Shown: positions 23,904 through 33,070 of the stretch, one piece after another | Layout: every line of letters starts with the position of its first letter | Numbering within the stretch: the first letter of the stretch is position 1 | NCBI GenBank assembly: GCA_017308115.1 | Contig: JAFKFS010000021.1 | Span: forward strand, 1-50,734 | Source of the DNA: Bordetella sp. | GTDB taxonomy: Bacteria; Pseudomonadota; Alphaproteobacteria; Caulobacterales; Caulobacteraceae | Direction of reading: 5' to 3' | Length of the DNA stretch: 50,734 nucleotides | Translations under genes and position numbers: made by a program | Notes under the pieces: generated by a model | What the model was told of the DNA's origin: nothing | Databases searched by the model: none | The model's input: only the letters and a program-made list of their open reading frames with translations

Positions 23904-24665
23904 TCAGACGAGCGCGTCCGCTGACAGGCCCTGCTTCCATGCCTTGAAGCTGACCGTCAGGGGCGGCGTGAAATCAGGGCGGGCCAGCTCGACGATCAGG
24001 GGGCCGATCTCGGAGGGGTGAGGCAGGCCTTCGGGATCTTCGCCGGGAAAGGCCTGGGCGCGAAGCTGCGTCCGCATCCGGCCCGGATCGACGATGGAGA
24101 CGCGGACCGGCGTGCTCTCGATCTCGTCGGCCCAGCATTTGACCAGGGCCTCGGCGCCCGCCTTGGTCGCGGCGTACATGCCCCAGAAGGCGCGCGGCCG
24201 GCTGGCCACGCTGGTGGTCAGGTGGATGGCGCGACCGGCGTCGGACGCGCGCAGCAGCGGCTCCAGCGAGCGGATCAGGCGATAGACGCCGGTGAAGTTG
24301 ATTTTCTCGACCTTGGCGAACTCGCGCGGCTCGGCGTGGGCGACCGGGGTCAGGCCCGAGGGGCCCATGGTGGCGGCCGCCTGAACCCAGATGTCCAGCT
24401 TGCCGTAGCGCTGGAACAGGGCCCCGCCCAGGCGGTCGATGGCGCCGCCGTCCACCAGGTCGAACGGGACCAGGCTGGCGCGCCGGCCGGTGGCGGCGAA
24501 GATCTCGTCGTCCAGCTCCTCCAGCGCGCCCTGGGTGCGCGCGGCGGCGATGACGTGGGCGCCGGCCTTGGCCAGGGCGAGGGCGGCCTCGCGGCCAATT
24601 CCGCGCGAGGCGCCGACGACCAGGGCGATGCGGTCGGCGAGGGGGAGGGAAGCGGGTTCGGACAT
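23904..24665 (-). CDS. SDR-family oxidoreductase
   Basis: The 253-residue protein is a classical short-chain dehydrogenase/reductase with the cofactor loop GASRGIGRE (residues 18-26), a Ser in TTSVASRPR and the catalytic Tyr-x3-Lys as YAATKAG. It is NAD(P)H-dependent; the substrate cannot be inferred. The start at 24665 fits the family. The O-antigen-ligase-like gene starts 7 nt after its stop, so the two may share a transcript. A palindromic repeat separates it from the VOC gene upstream. Confidence 0.9.
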   Translation of the reverse strand: MSEPASLPLADRIALVVGASRGIGREAALALAKAGAHVIAAARTQGALEELDDEIFAATGRRASLVPFDLVDGGAIDRLGGALFQRYGKLDIWVQAAATMGPSGLTPVAHAEPREFAKVEKINFTGVYRLIRSLEPLLRASDAGRAIHLTTSVASRPRAFWGMYAATKAGAEALVKCWADEIESTPVRVSIVDPGRMRTQLRAQAFPGEDPEGLPHPSEIGPLIVELARPDFTPPLTVSFKAWKQGLSADALV

Positions 24666-24710
24666 GGCCCGCTGATAGCGCGGCCGGACGCAGGGTGGAA
24701 GGGCGCGACA

Positions 24711-24739
24711 GCTTCCCTCTCCCGCCGGGAGAGGGAAGC
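24711..24739. repeat. Solo 29-nt perfect palindrome
   Basis: GCTTCCCTCTCCC and GGGAGAGGGAAGC are perfect 13-bp arms around a GCC loop, between the VOC and SDR genes. The core CCCTCTCCCGCCGGGAGAGGG recurs at 36417-36437. It is a single hairpin of the dispersed repeat type and could also weakly terminate transcription. Confidence 0.88.
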
Positions 24740-24746
24740 CTCGTCT

Positions 24747-25088
24747 TCAGTAGCCCGGCGCGGGCTGCCACAGGCTGAAGCTGACGCCTTGGTCGTCGCT
24801 GACCACGGCGGACAGGCCGGACGGGCTTTCGGCGGGGACGGCGCAGCGGCCGCCCAGTTCGGTCACGCGGGCGCAGGCGGCGTGGATGTCGTCCACGCGG
24901 AAGTAGAGGTTGGGAAAGGCCTTGTGCTCGCCCTTGGTCAGGCCGAAGGCGGGATCGGACCCGGCCACATGGGCGTAGGTCGGGCTGGACGCGGTCTCGT
25001 CGAAGCGCCAGCCGAACAGACCCGCGTAGAAGGCGCGGGCCTTTTCGACGTCAGGGGTGTCGAGCGTGAAGTAGCCGAGCTGGATCAT
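24747..25088 (-). CDS. VOC-family (glyoxalase-like) protein
   Basis: The 113-residue protein has the vicinal-oxygen-chelate fold pattern: MIQLGYFTLDTPDVEKARAF with AFYAGLFGWRFDE in the first beta-alpha-beta-beta-beta module, and LYFRVDDIHAACARVTELGG plus a C-terminal ...DDQGVSFSLWQP in the second. Glu and His positions used as metal ligands in glyoxalases are only partly present, so a catalytic role is uncertain. It follows purF by 6 nt on the same strand and could be co-transcribed. Confidence 0.85.
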   Translation of the reverse strand: MIQLGYFTLDTPDVEKARAFYAGLFGWRFDETASSPTYAHVAGSDPAFGLTKGEHKAFPNLYFRVDDIHAACARVTELGGRCAVPAESPSGLSAVVSDDQGVSFSLWQPAPGY

Positions 25089-25094
25089 CCAGCC

Positions 25095-26600
25095 TTAAGC
25101 GGTCACCAGCAGAGAAAGTTGCTTGCCGCGCGGGTCGCGGCCGCCTTCCTCGATCTCCCGGTCCAGCAGACGGGTCGGATAGTCGCCGGTGAAATAGTGG
25201 TCGGTGAACTGGGGATTGGCGGCGTCGCGCGGTCCGGCGCCCAGGGCGTCATACAGGCCGTCGATGGACAGGAAGCCGAGGGAGTCGACCTCCAGAACCG
25301 CGCGCATCTCTTCCATGCTGTGGGTGGCCGCCATCAGCTGCGACCGCTCGGGCATGTCGATGCCGTAGAAGTCGGGGAAGAGAATCTGCGGGCTGGCCGA
25401 GCGCAGGTGAACCTCCCTGGCGCCTGCCGCACGCACCGCGCGGACCAGCTTCAGCGAGGTGGTGCCGCGCACGATGGAATCGTCGATCAGCACGACGCGC
25501 TTGCCTTCCAGGGCGGCGCGGTTGGGGCTGTGCTTCATCCGCACGCCCTTCTGCCGGGCGCCCTGGCTGGGCTGGATGAAGGTGCGGCCGAGGTAGTGGC
25601 TGCGAATGATGCCCATCTCATAGGGCAGGCCGCTTTCCTGGGCGTAGCCGAGGGCGGCGGGGACGCCCGAATCGGGCACCGGCACCACGATGTCGGCCTC
25701 GACGACGTGTTCGCGCGCCAGACGGCGGCCCATCTCCTTGCGGACGTCATAGACCGACAGGCCGTTCACGACCGAGTCGGGGCGGGCGAAATAGACGTAC
25801 TCGAACAGGCAGGGGCGAGCGGGGCGGGCGGAAAAGGGCTTGATCGAGGTCAGGCCTTCGTCGTCGATGACCACGACCTCGCCGTGCTCGACGTCGCGGA
25901 TGAAGGTGGCGCCGATGGTGTCCAGCGCGCAGGTCTCTGACGCCAGCACCCAGGCCTCGCCGATCTTGCCCAGCACCAGCGGCCGGATGCCCAGCGGGTC
26001 GCGCGCGCCGATCATCTTGAAGCGGGTCTGGGCCACCAGGGCGTAGCCGCCCTCGATGCGACTGAGCGCGTCGATGAAGCGGTCGACGATCTTGGCCTTA
26101 CGGCTGCGGGCGATCAGGTGGAGGATGGCCTCGGAGTCCGAGGTCGACTGGAAGATCGCGCCTTCCTGCACAAGTTGCGCGTGCAGGTATTTGAAATTGG
26201 TCAGGTTGCCGTTGTGGGCGATGGCGATGCCGCCCTGGTCCAGGTCGGCGAACATCGGCTGGATGTTGCGCAGGAAGCTGCCGCCGGCGGTGGAGTAGCG
26301 GGTGTGGCCGACCGCGGCCCGGCCGGGCAGGCGGTTGGCCAGGTCGGCGTTGCCGAAGGCGTCGCCCACCAGGCCCTGGTGACGCTCGGTGTAGAAGCGG
26401 TCGTCGTGGACGCTGGCGATGCCGCAGGCTTCCTGGCCGCGATGCTGCAGGGCGTGCAGGCCGAGCGCGACGATGGAGGAGGCTTCATTCTCGGGCGCCC
26501 CCCAGACGCCGCAGACGCCGCACTCGAGGCGCAGCTGGTCATCCTCGGGCTCGCGCCAGTGCTCACGGTGAACGACGGGTTCGGCGATATGGTGGCGCAT
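25095..26600 (-). CDS. purF: Amidophosphoribosyltransferase
   Basis: The 501-residue enzyme catalyses the first step of purine synthesis, PRPP plus glutamine to phosphoribosylamine. The N-terminal nucleophile Cys27 (LECGVCGVWG) follows a propeptide of about 26 residues; the glutaminase part has HRGQEACGI and the PRPP-binding motif is VVLIDDSIVRGTT. The cysteines that bind a 4Fe-4S cluster in the Bacillus enzyme are replaced (FPDFYG and NPQFTDHYF), so no cluster is expected. The ATG at 26600 gives the conserved start. cvpA lies just upstream, as in E. coli. Confidence 0.97.
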   Translation of the reverse strand: MRHHIAEPVVHREHWREPEDDQLRLECGVCGVWGAPENEASSIVALGLHALQHRGQEACGIASVHDDRFYTERHQGLVGDAFGNADLANRLPGRAAVGHTRYSTAGGSFLRNIQPMFADLDQGGIAIAHNGNLTNFKYLHAQLVQEGAIFQSTSDSEAILHLIARSRKAKIVDRFIDALSRIEGGYALVAQTRFKMIGARDPLGIRPLVLGKIGEAWVLASETCALDTIGATFIRDVEHGEVVVIDDEGLTSIKPFSARPARPCLFEYVYFARPDSVVNGLSVYDVRKEMGRRLAREHVVEADIVVPVPDSGVPAALGYAQESGLPYEMGIIRSHYLGRTFIQPSQGARQKGVRMKHSPNRAALEGKRVVLIDDSIVRGTTSLKLVRAVRAAGAREVHLRSASPQILFPDFYGIDMPERSQLMAATHSMEEMRAVLEVDSLGFLSIDGLYDALGAGPRDAANPQFTDHYFTGDYPTRLLDREIEEGGRDPRGKQLSLLVTA

Positions 26601-26681
26601 CGTCAGGCTCCGATGACCGGGGAATGATAACTCAACGGGCGGCGCCGCGCACGTAGTCCGCGAATGCGTCGGGGGCAAGGC

Positions 26682-27218
26682 TCATTGATCGGAAAACCCT
26701 TCGCGGACGGAGGAACCGACGACGGGGGTCAGGGCGTCGGCGCCCTTTCCAAGGGTGGGCAGCACGATCTGGATGGCGCGGGCGGCGCCTTCGCTGACCG
26801 GCGCGGTGGCGGCCTCGGTCAGCCAGCGCGGCGGATTGTCCTGCATGGCCCCCATAATGACCAGATGCACCGCCCCGATCAGGCCCAGGGCGCGGATCAG
26901 CCCGACCACGAGGCCCAGCGACTGGTCCAGAACGCCCAGGGCGTGACCCCGCGCGCCCTGCGATATGGCCGAGCCGATAAAGCGCAGGCCGAAATAGAGG
27001 AGGACGAAGACCAGCCCCACGGCCAGCACCGAGCCGGCCCAGTCGGGATCGACCAGCGAACGCCCGATCGGCGCCGTCCACGGCAGGGTGATCAGGGCCA
27101 GCAGCGCCGCCAGCATGAAGCTGAACAGGGCCGTGATCTCGCGCATGCCGCCCCGGAACCATCCGGCGGCGCCCGAGGCCAGCAGGGCCAGGATCACGAA
27201 GACGTCGTAGCCGGTCAC
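26682..27218 (-). CDS. cvpA: CvpA family membrane protein
   Basis: The product (about 178 residues from a GTG start) has four TM segments in the first 125 residues with the CvpA features GWFRGGMREI and RGHALGVLDQSLGLVVGLIR split over two helices. CvpA is required for colicin V production or export and for envelope homeostasis in enteric bacteria. The GTG at 27218 has an AGAGGCG site upstream and starts VTGYDVFVILALL. It sits between radA and purF, 81 nt ahead of purF. Confidence 0.9.
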   Translation of the reverse strand: MTGYDVFVILALLASGAAGWFRGGMREITALFSFMLAALLALITLPWTAPIGRSLVDPDWAGSVLAVGLVFVLLYFGLRFIGSAISQGARGHALGVLDQSLGLVVGLIRALGLIGAVHLVIMGAMQDNPPRWLTEAATAPVSEGAARAIQIVLPTLGKGADALTPVVGSSVREGFSDQ

Positions 27219-27250
27219 ACGCGCTGCGCCTCTATGGGTTGGGAACGCGC

Positions 27251-28624
27251 TTAGTAGCGGTTCTGGGAGATTCGCTCGACCGCCTCGGCCAGCCGGGTGA
27301 CGACGGTCAGGGCGACGTCGCCCTTCTTCACCTTGCCGTTGGCTTGTGGCGGGGCGAGGGCGCGCTCGAAGCCCAGCTTCTGGGCCTCGCGCAGACGGGC
27401 CTCGGCGCGGCCGACGGCGCGGACCTCGCCCGACAGGCCGATCTCGCCGAAGACGACGCAGCCCTGCGGCAGGGGCATGTCCAGCGCCGACGAGATCAGG
27501 GCGGCGGCGGCGGCCAGATCGGCGGCGGGCTCGTTGATCCGCATCCCGCCCGCGACGTTGAGATAGACGTCCTTGTCGCCGAACCCGAGGCCGCAGCGCG
27601 CCTCCAGCACCGCCAGCAGCATGGCGAGGCGGCCGGAGTCCCAGCCGACGACGGCGCGTCTTGGCGTACCGTATGCAGAGGGCGCCACAAGCGCTTGAAT
27701 TTCCACCAGAACAGGGCGCGAGCCCTCGATCCCGGCGAAGACGGCGGCGCCGGGCGCCCGGTCCTTGCCTTCGCCCAGGAACAGGGCCGAGGGGTTGGGC
27801 ACTTCGCGCAGGCCGGCGTCGCCCATCTCGAACACGCCGATCTCGTCGGTGGCGCCGAAACGGTTCTTGCCCGCGCGCAGGATGCGGAAGGGATAGCCGC
27901 GCTCGCCCTCGAAGCTGAGGACGGCGTCGACCATATGCTCGACCACGCGCGGCCCGGCGATCTGGCCGTCCTTGGTGACGTGGCCGACCAGGACGATGGC
28001 CGGGCCGCCGTTCTTGGCCAGCCGCACCAGTTCGGCGGCGCAGGCGCGCACCTGGGTGATGGAGCCGGGCCCGGCCTCGTGCGCGTCGGACCACAGGGTC
28101 TGGATGGAGTCGATGATGACGATGTCGAACGGGTCGCGCTTCAGCGTCGTCAGGATGTCGCGCAGCGCGGTGGCGGAGGCCAGGGAGACGTCGGCGTCGG
28201 CCACCCCCATGCGTTTGGCGCGGGCGCGGATCTGCTCGATCGCCTCTTCGCCCGAGATATAGGCGACCCTGGCGCCGTTGCGGGCCGCCTTGGCCGTCAC
28301 CTCCAGCAGCAGGGTCGACTTGCCGACGCCGGGGTCGCCGCCCAGCAAGATGGCCGAGCCGGGCACGACGCCGCCGCCGCAGACGCGGTCGAACTCGGTC
28401 ACGCCGGTGACGATGCGAGGCGGTTCAGGCGTGTCGGACTGAAGCGTTTCGAACTGCACGCCGCGCCCGCGCGCGGTCGAGGCGGGCTTCAGGGCGCCCG
28501 GCGGGGCGGCCTTGGATTCCTCGACGAGGGCGTTCCATTCGCCGCAGGCCGAGCACTGTCCGGCCCATTTGGAATGAACCGCACCGCAGGATTTGCAGAC
28601 GAAGAGAAGAGAGTCGCGCGCCAT
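27251..28624 (-). CDS. radA: DNA repair protein RadA
   Basis: The 457-residue protein has an N-terminal zinc finger (CKSCGAVHSKWAGQCSACG, Cys at 10, 13, 25 and 28), a RecA-like ATPase with Walker A GGDPGVGKST, the RadA-specific KNRFG motif, and a C-terminal Lon-like domain (VYLNVAGGMRINEPAADLA). RadA drives branch migration in recombination and transformation. Its promoter would be in the 161-bp divergent gap with the Yip1 gene. cvpA starts 32 nt downstream. Confidence 0.97.
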   Translation of the reverse strand: MARDSLLFVCKSCGAVHSKWAGQCSACGEWNALVEESKAAPPGALKPASTARGRGVQFETLQSDTPEPPRIVTGVTEFDRVCGGGVVPGSAILLGGDPGVGKSTLLLEVTAKAARNGARVAYISGEEAIEQIRARAKRMGVADADVSLASATALRDILTTLKRDPFDIVIIDSIQTLWSDAHEAGPGSITQVRACAAELVRLAKNGGPAIVLVGHVTKDGQIAGPRVVEHMVDAVLSFEGERGYPFRILRAGKNRFGATDEIGVFEMGDAGLREVPNPSALFLGEGKDRAPGAAVFAGIEGSRPVLVEIQALVAPSAYGTPRRAVVGWDSGRLAMLLAVLEARCGLGFGDKDVYLNVAGGMRINEPAADLAAAAALISSALDMPLPQGCVVFGEIGLSGEVRAVGRAEARLREAQKLGFERALAPPQANGKVKKGDVALTVVTRLAEAVERISQNRY

Positions 28625-28785
28625 GGGCCAGACCTAGCAGATCGCGCGGACGAGGGCAGGCGCGACGGAACGAGGTGTGTCCGAAATTGTCATAGGGAGA
28701 CTGCGGGGTTGCGTCGGCATCCACACAGCCGTCATTCTGACATGATAAGGCCGTGATCCGACTCAATCGCCCAGAAAGCTGAAGA

Positions 28786-29403
28786 ATGACCCTGGAAAAT
28801 CCCCCCGCCGTCGATCCCTCGCTCGTCTCGCGGGTCAAATACATCCTGACCCGGCCCAAGTTCGAGTGGCCCGTCATCGACGCCGAGAGCGCCACCATCA
28901 AGGGGCTGTTCACCAGCTATGCGGTCATCCTGGCGGCCATTCCGGCGGTGGCGACCATCGTGGGCCAGATCGCCTTCGGTCATCGCGGCCTGGTCGGACC
29001 GGTGCTGGCGGGCGCGCTCAGCTATGTGCTGAGCCTGCTGAGCGTCTACATCCTGGGCCTGATCATCGACGCCCTGGCGCCGACCTTCGGCGGGACCAAG
29101 AACCCGGTGAAGGCGATGCAGGTCGCCGTCTATTCCATGACGGCCGCCTGGGTGGCGGGCGTGCTGAACGTCCTGCCGATGCTGGCCTGGCTGGCGGGCC
29201 TGCTGGGCCTGTATGGCTTCTACCTGATGTACCTGGGCCTGCCGGCGCTGATGAAGACGGCCGCCGACAAGGCGCTGGGCTACACCATCGTCGTGGTGGT
29301 CGCGGCCATCATCCTGAACGCCATCGTCTTCGCCATCGTCGGCGCGGTGATCGCCAGCTTCGTCATCGTCGGTGCGGGCGCCACGGCGTTCGCCCTGAGC
29401 TAA
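28786..29403 (+). CDS. Yip1-family membrane protein
   Basis: The 205-residue protein has a cytoplasmic N-terminus with the sequence PRPKFEW-like start of the family (here LTRPKFEWPVIDAE) and five TM segments. The pattern GGTKNPVKAMQVAVYSMTAAW, split around residue 110, matches bacterial Yip1/DUF1282 proteins. Function is unknown; eukaryotic Yip1 acts in membrane traffic, which does not transfer directly. It is divergent from radA and convergent with alr, with a hairpin between it and alr. Confidence 0.85.
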   Translation: MTLENPPAVDPSLVSRVKYILTRPKFEWPVIDAESATIKGLFTSYAVILAAIPAVATIVGQIAFGHRGLVGPVLAGALSYVLSLLSVYILGLIIDALAPTFGGTKNPVKAMQVAVYSMTAAWVAGVLNVLPMLAWLAGLLGLYGFYLMYLGLPALMKTAADKALGYTIVVVVAAIILNAIVFAIVGAVIASFVIVGAGATAFALS

Positions 29404-29411
29404 GTCTGAAG

Positions 29412-29447
29412 AAGGGCTGGGGCCTTGCGTCTCAGCCCTTTGTCTTT
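29412..29447 (+). terminator. Probable terminator after the Yip1 gene
   Basis: AAGGGCTG pairs with CAGCCCTT around a 13-nt loop and is followed by TGTCTTT. It lies in the convergent gap with alr; the T-run is imperfect. Confidence 0.6.
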
Positions 29448-30508
29448 CAGCCCTGATAGACGCGCGGGACGCGCGGCGTGATCGAGGTCAGAAGCTCATA
29501 GCTGATGGTCCCCGCCGCCGCCGCCGCGTCGTCGATCAGGCGGTTGGCGCCGAAGATCTCGACCGGATCGCCCGCCTTGACGTCCAGGCCCGTCACATCG
29601 ACCGCCAGCACGTCCATCGACACCCGGCCGATGATCGGCCGCATCTCGCCCGCGATGAAGACCTGTCCCTTGGGGCTGTAGCTGCGCAGCACGCCGTCGG
29701 CGTAGCCCGCGCCGCAGGTGGCCACGCGCATCGGCCGCTCCGCCTTGTAGCCTTGCGAATAGCCGACGGTTTCGCCCGCCGGGACGTCGCGTACCTGCAT
29801 CGCCTGGGCGATCAGGCTGGCGACGGGGGCGATCTTCTCATGCGGGCGGCCTTCCGGTCCGCCGCCGTAGAGGCAGATGCCCGGCCGCACCACGTCGAAG
29901 GCGAAGTCCGGCCCCAGGAAGCAGCCCCCCGAGTTGGCGAAGGAGCGCGTCACGCCCGGATAGCGGGTCACGACCGCCGCATAGGCGTCGCGCTGGATGC
30001 GGTTCAGCGGGTTCGACGGCTCGTCGGCGCAGGCCAGGTGGGTCATCACCAGTTCAAGGCCCTCGAACGGCTCGGGCGCGTCCTCGACGCGGAAGCCCAG
30101 CCGGTTCATGCCGGTGTCGATCTGCAACCCGCAGGCGCCGCCGCCCGCCGCCCGCCAGGCCTGAAGCTGGGCCGGCTGGTTGATGACGGGCCGCAGGTTC
30201 GAGGCCTTGAGCATGGCGGCTCCGTCGCCTTGGGAGCCGCCGGGGCAGCCGTCCAGGATATAGATGACCGGCTCAGGCCCGATCGCCTCGCGCAGGCGCA
30301 CGCCCTCGGCCGCGCGGGCGACGAAGAAGGTGCGCGCGCCCTCGGCCATCAGCCGCCTGGTCACGGCGGCGGCGCCCAGGCCGTAGCCGTCGGCCTTCAC
30401 GACCGGATTGACCGGACGGCCCGTCAGGGTCTCGAGCGTGCGGTAGTTGCGGGCGAGCGCGTCCAGATCGACGTTGAGGACGGCGGGAGCGAAGGCGGGG
30501 GAGGTCAT
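29447..30508 (-). CDS. alr: Alanine racemase
   Basis: The 353-residue PLP enzyme makes D-alanine for peptidoglycan. The PLP lysine is Lys38 in NPVVKADGYGLGA; the catalytic tyrosine lies in GAGYADGVLRS, with RVSMDVLAVDVT further on. The frame is open upstream to 30544, but ATG 30508 gives the conserved start. It follows dnaB by about 48 nt on the same strand, a dnaB-alr order common in Proteobacteria. Confidence 0.95.
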   Translation of the reverse strand: MTSPAFAPAVLNVDLDALARNYRTLETLTGRPVNPVVKADGYGLGAAAVTRRLMAEGARTFFVARAAEGVRLREAIGPEPVIYILDGCPGGSQGDGAAMLKASNLRPVINQPAQLQAWRAAGGGACGLQIDTGMNRLGFRVEDAPEPFEGLELVMTHLACADEPSNPLNRIQRDAYAAVVTRYPGVTRSFANSGGCFLGPDFAFDVVRPGICLYGGGPEGRPHEKIAPVASLIAQAMQVRDVPAGETVGYSQGYKAERPMRVATCGAGYADGVLRSYSPKGQVFIAGEMRPIIGRVSMDVLAVDVTGLDVKAGDPVEIFGANRLIDDAAAAAGTISYELLTSITPRVPRVYQG

Positions 30509-30556
30509 GGCGACGGTTATAGGCCGCTGTTCGGGCGGCGCCACCGCTTTGACGGC

Positions 30557-32068
30557 CTACTCCGGAATATCCGCATAGGCGCCGCCGTAGCGGCCGTCGT
30601 GGGCCAGGTTGCCGAAGCGGGTGGTGTTGGAATCGAAGGCCAGCTTGACGATGCCGATGGGACCGTGACGCTGCTTGCCGATGACGACCTCGGCCTGGTG
30701 CTGCAGGCGGTCCATGTCTTCCTGCCACTTCAGGTGTTCTTCGGTGCCCTCGCGCGGCTCGGCGCGGCCCAGGTAGTAGCTCTCGCGATAGACGAACATG
30801 ACGCAGTCGGCGTCCTGCTCGATCGAGCCGGATTCTCGCAGGTCGGACAGCTGGGGCCGCTTGTCCTCGCGGCTTTCGACCTGACGCGACAGCTGCGACA
30901 GGGCGATGATGGGGACGTTCAGCTCCTTGGCCAGGGCCTTCAGGCCGCCGGTGATCTCGGACACCTCCTGCACGCGGTTCTTCTGGCTGTTCTCGCCGGT
31001 GGTCACGAGCTGGAGGTAGTCGACCACGATCAGATCAAGGCCATGCTCCATCCGCTTCAGCCGCCGCGCCCGCGCCGCCAGCTTGGAGATGGACAGGCCG
31101 CCGGTGGCGTCGATGTACAGCGGGCTTTCGCCGATCTCGATGGCCGCGTCGCGGATCTTGCCGAAGTCCGAAGCGTCGATCTCGCCCTTGCGCAGCTTGT
31201 CCGAGGACACGCCGGACGCATCGGCCAGGATACGCATGGCCAGCTGTTCGGCGCTCATTTCCAGCGAGTAGAAGGCGACGACGCCGCCGTCGACGGTCTT
31301 GCGTCCGCCGTCCGGCGTCGGCTCCCAGCGATAGTTGCGCGCGACGTTGAAGGCGATGTTGGTCGCCAGCGCCGTCTTGCCCATCGACGGACGGCCCGCG
31401 AGGATCAGAAGGTCCGACGGATGCAGGCCGCCCAGCTTCTGGTCCAGATCGTCCAGGCGGGTGGCCAGACCGGCCAGCTTGCCCTCGCGCTGATAGGCCT
31501 CGCCCGCCATTTCGACGGCGCCGGCCAGGGCCTGGGAGAAGCTGACGAAGCCGGACGACGGCTTGCCCGTCTCGGCCAGGGAATAGAGGGTCTGCTCGGC
31601 CTGTTCGATCTGTTCGTCGGCGGGGGTCTGGGGGTTGGGCGCCTCCTTGATGATCTCGCCGCCGATGCGGATCAGGTCGCGGCGCAGGGCCAGGTCGTAG
31701 ACGACGCGGGCGTAGTCGGGGGCGTTGGCGGCGGGCGGCGCCCGGTCCACCAGGTCCGCGAGGTAACGCAGGCCCCCGAACTCCTGAAACGCGGGGTCCT
31801 GCTTGAACCGCTCCATCAGGATGGTGGGCTCGGCCAGCAGGCCCTGGCGGATGTGGTCCTCGATGGCGTCGAACAGGCGCTGGTGGAAGGGCTCGTAGAA
31901 ATGGCTGCCGCGCAGTCGGTCCGACAGGCGTTCGAACACGGCGTTGTCGAACATCAGCGAGCCCAGCAGGGCCTGCTCCGCCTCCAGGTTGTGGGGCATG
32001 GACGACACCTGCAGGGCGTCGTTGGCGGAATCATAGGGCATCGGGGCGAAGGCGTTCATCGGCGTCAT
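30557..32068 (-). CDS. dnaB: Replicative DNA helicase DnaB
   Basis: The 503-residue hexameric helicase has the N-terminal DnaB domain (MPHNLEAEQALLGSLMFDN), a linker and a RecA-like domain with Walker A LAGRPSMGKTALA and Walker B LIVVDYLQLV. It unwinds DNA at the replication fork and recruits primase. No intein is present in the P-loop. alr follows on the same strand. Confidence 0.98.
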   Translation of the reverse strand: MTPMNAFAPMPYDSANDALQVSSMPHNLEAEQALLGSLMFDNAVFERLSDRLRGSHFYEPFHQRLFDAIEDHIRQGLLAEPTILMERFKQDPAFQEFGGLRYLADLVDRAPPAANAPDYARVVYDLALRRDLIRIGGEIIKEAPNPQTPADEQIEQAEQTLYSLAETGKPSSGFVSFSQALAGAVEMAGEAYQREGKLAGLATRLDDLDQKLGGLHPSDLLILAGRPSMGKTALATNIAFNVARNYRWEPTPDGGRKTVDGGVVAFYSLEMSAEQLAMRILADASGVSSDKLRKGEIDASDFGKIRDAAIEIGESPLYIDATGGLSISKLAARARRLKRMEHGLDLIVVDYLQLVTTGENSQKNRVQEVSEITGGLKALAKELNVPIIALSQLSRQVESREDKRPQLSDLRESGSIEQDADCVMFVYRESYYLGRAEPREGTEEHLKWQEDMDRLQHQAEVVIGKQRHGPIGIVKLAFDSNTTRFGNLAHDGRYGGAYADIPE

Positions 32069-32176
32069 TCAATACGCATAGGCGCGCCCTGCGTCAGAGG
32101 CGGGCGTCGTCGTCATCGTGGACAGTCGGCGAGGCCTGTGGACGGCGCGCGAAAACCGCTGGCCGATCAGTGCGCC

Positions 32177-32578
32177 TCAGCTGCGGCAGGGATAGCGTTC
32201 GGCCATCCAGTCGCGCACCGCCTGGGTCACGGTCATGCGGCGCCGCGGCTCGGGCAGGGTCTCGAAGCGCGCGACCAGGGCCTCGGGCGTGATGCCGGTG
32301 CCGGAGGCGGGGATGCAGTGGGCCGGGCGGCGGCCCGCCGAGACGGCCGAGGCCTGCTCGGCCTTGATCGTGCTGACGGCGCCGGTGACTTCGCGGATCA
32401 GGCGGCGGGTGTCCGGGCGCATCACGGCGACGGCGCGGTTGCGCGGGATGTTCTGGCCGATCGCCAGGAACTGCTGGACGGTCATCTCGGAGGACTGGGC
32501 CTGGGCCAGTTGCGGCGCGGCGAGCAGCGTCAGGGTGCCGAGAGGCGCGGCGAGGCGGGCGGATCGACGGAACGACAT
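32177..32578 (-). CDS. Secreted Rap1a/Tai-like protein, copy 2
   Basis: The 133-residue protein has a signal peptide ending near LAQAQ. Its mature part resembles the Rap1a/Tai immunity protein fold: MTVQQFLAIGQNIPRN, then GRRPAHCIP, and MTVTQAVRDWMAERYPC at the end, with two cysteines likely forming a disulfide. It is a paralogue of the protein at 32635-33006. Rap1a proteins neutralise type VI effectors in Serratia, but no effector or secretion gene is nearby, so an immunity role is unproven. Confidence 0.75.
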   Translation of the reverse strand: MSFRRSARLAAPLGTLTLLAAPQLAQAQSSEMTVQQFLAIGQNIPRNRAVAVMRPDTRRLIREVTGAVSTIKAEQASAVSAGRRPAHCIPASGTGITPEALVARFETLPEPRRRMTVTQAVRDWMAERYPCRS

Positions 32579-32634
32579 GGCGGCTTAAATGCGCCTCCGG
32601 GCAAGACTTCGCAAGCGGGCAGGACGCCGCCCCG

Positions 32635-33006
32635 TCAGGCGGGGCAGGGATGCTCGGCCGCCATCCATTCGCGAACGGCCTGGGTGACGCTGATGTTTCG
32701 ACGCTGCGCCGGAATGGCGTTGAAACGGTTCAGGATCATGTCCGGCGACAGGCTGATCTTGGCGCCTTCGGCGATGCAGGTCGCCGGCCTGCGGCCCGCC
32801 GCCTGGGCCGCCTTCTGCTCGCTGCCTACCGTGCGGAAGGCGGTCTGGACCTCGCTCATCAGCCGGCGGGTGTCCGATCGCAGCAGGGCGGTCGGATTGC
32901 GCGGGATGCGGTTCGCCGTCGTCAGGAATTCCTGAACCGTCATGGCGTGGGCGCCGGTCGCCCACACGCTGGCGGCGAGGACGATGGCGAGCGTGGCCTT
33001 GTTCAT
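32635..33006 (-). CDS. Secreted Rap1a/Tai-like protein, copy 1
   Basis: The 123-residue protein has a signal peptide (MNKATLAIVLAASVWATGAH) and a mature part with MTVQEFLTTANRIPRNP, DTRRLMSEVQTAF, GRRPATCI and SVTQAVREWMAAEHPC. It aligns along its whole mature length with the next gene (IPRN, DTRRL, GRRPA, VTQAVR and WMA shared). A good GGAGGGG site precedes ATG 33006. The tandem arrangement points to a local duplication followed by divergence. Function is unknown. Confidence 0.75.
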   Translation of the reverse strand: MNKATLAIVLAASVWATGAHAMTVQEFLTTANRIPRNPTALLRSDTRRLMSEVQTAFRTVGSEQKAAQAAGRRPATCIAEGAKISLSPDMILNRFNAIPAQRRNISVTQAVREWMAAEHPCPA

Positions 33007-33070
33007 GCGGACCCCTCCGAACGGCAAAGGCTCAGCTTGCCGTTCGGATATGAATGCGCGCTGAACGCGA

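Noticed and set aside
29753-32935. A 1060-codon open frame on the plus strand opposite alr, dnaB and the Rap1a-like genes
   Set aside because: Composition is Gly/Arg/Asp/Leu-rich without any domain; it is antisense to well-identified genes. High GC content makes stop codons rare in such frames.
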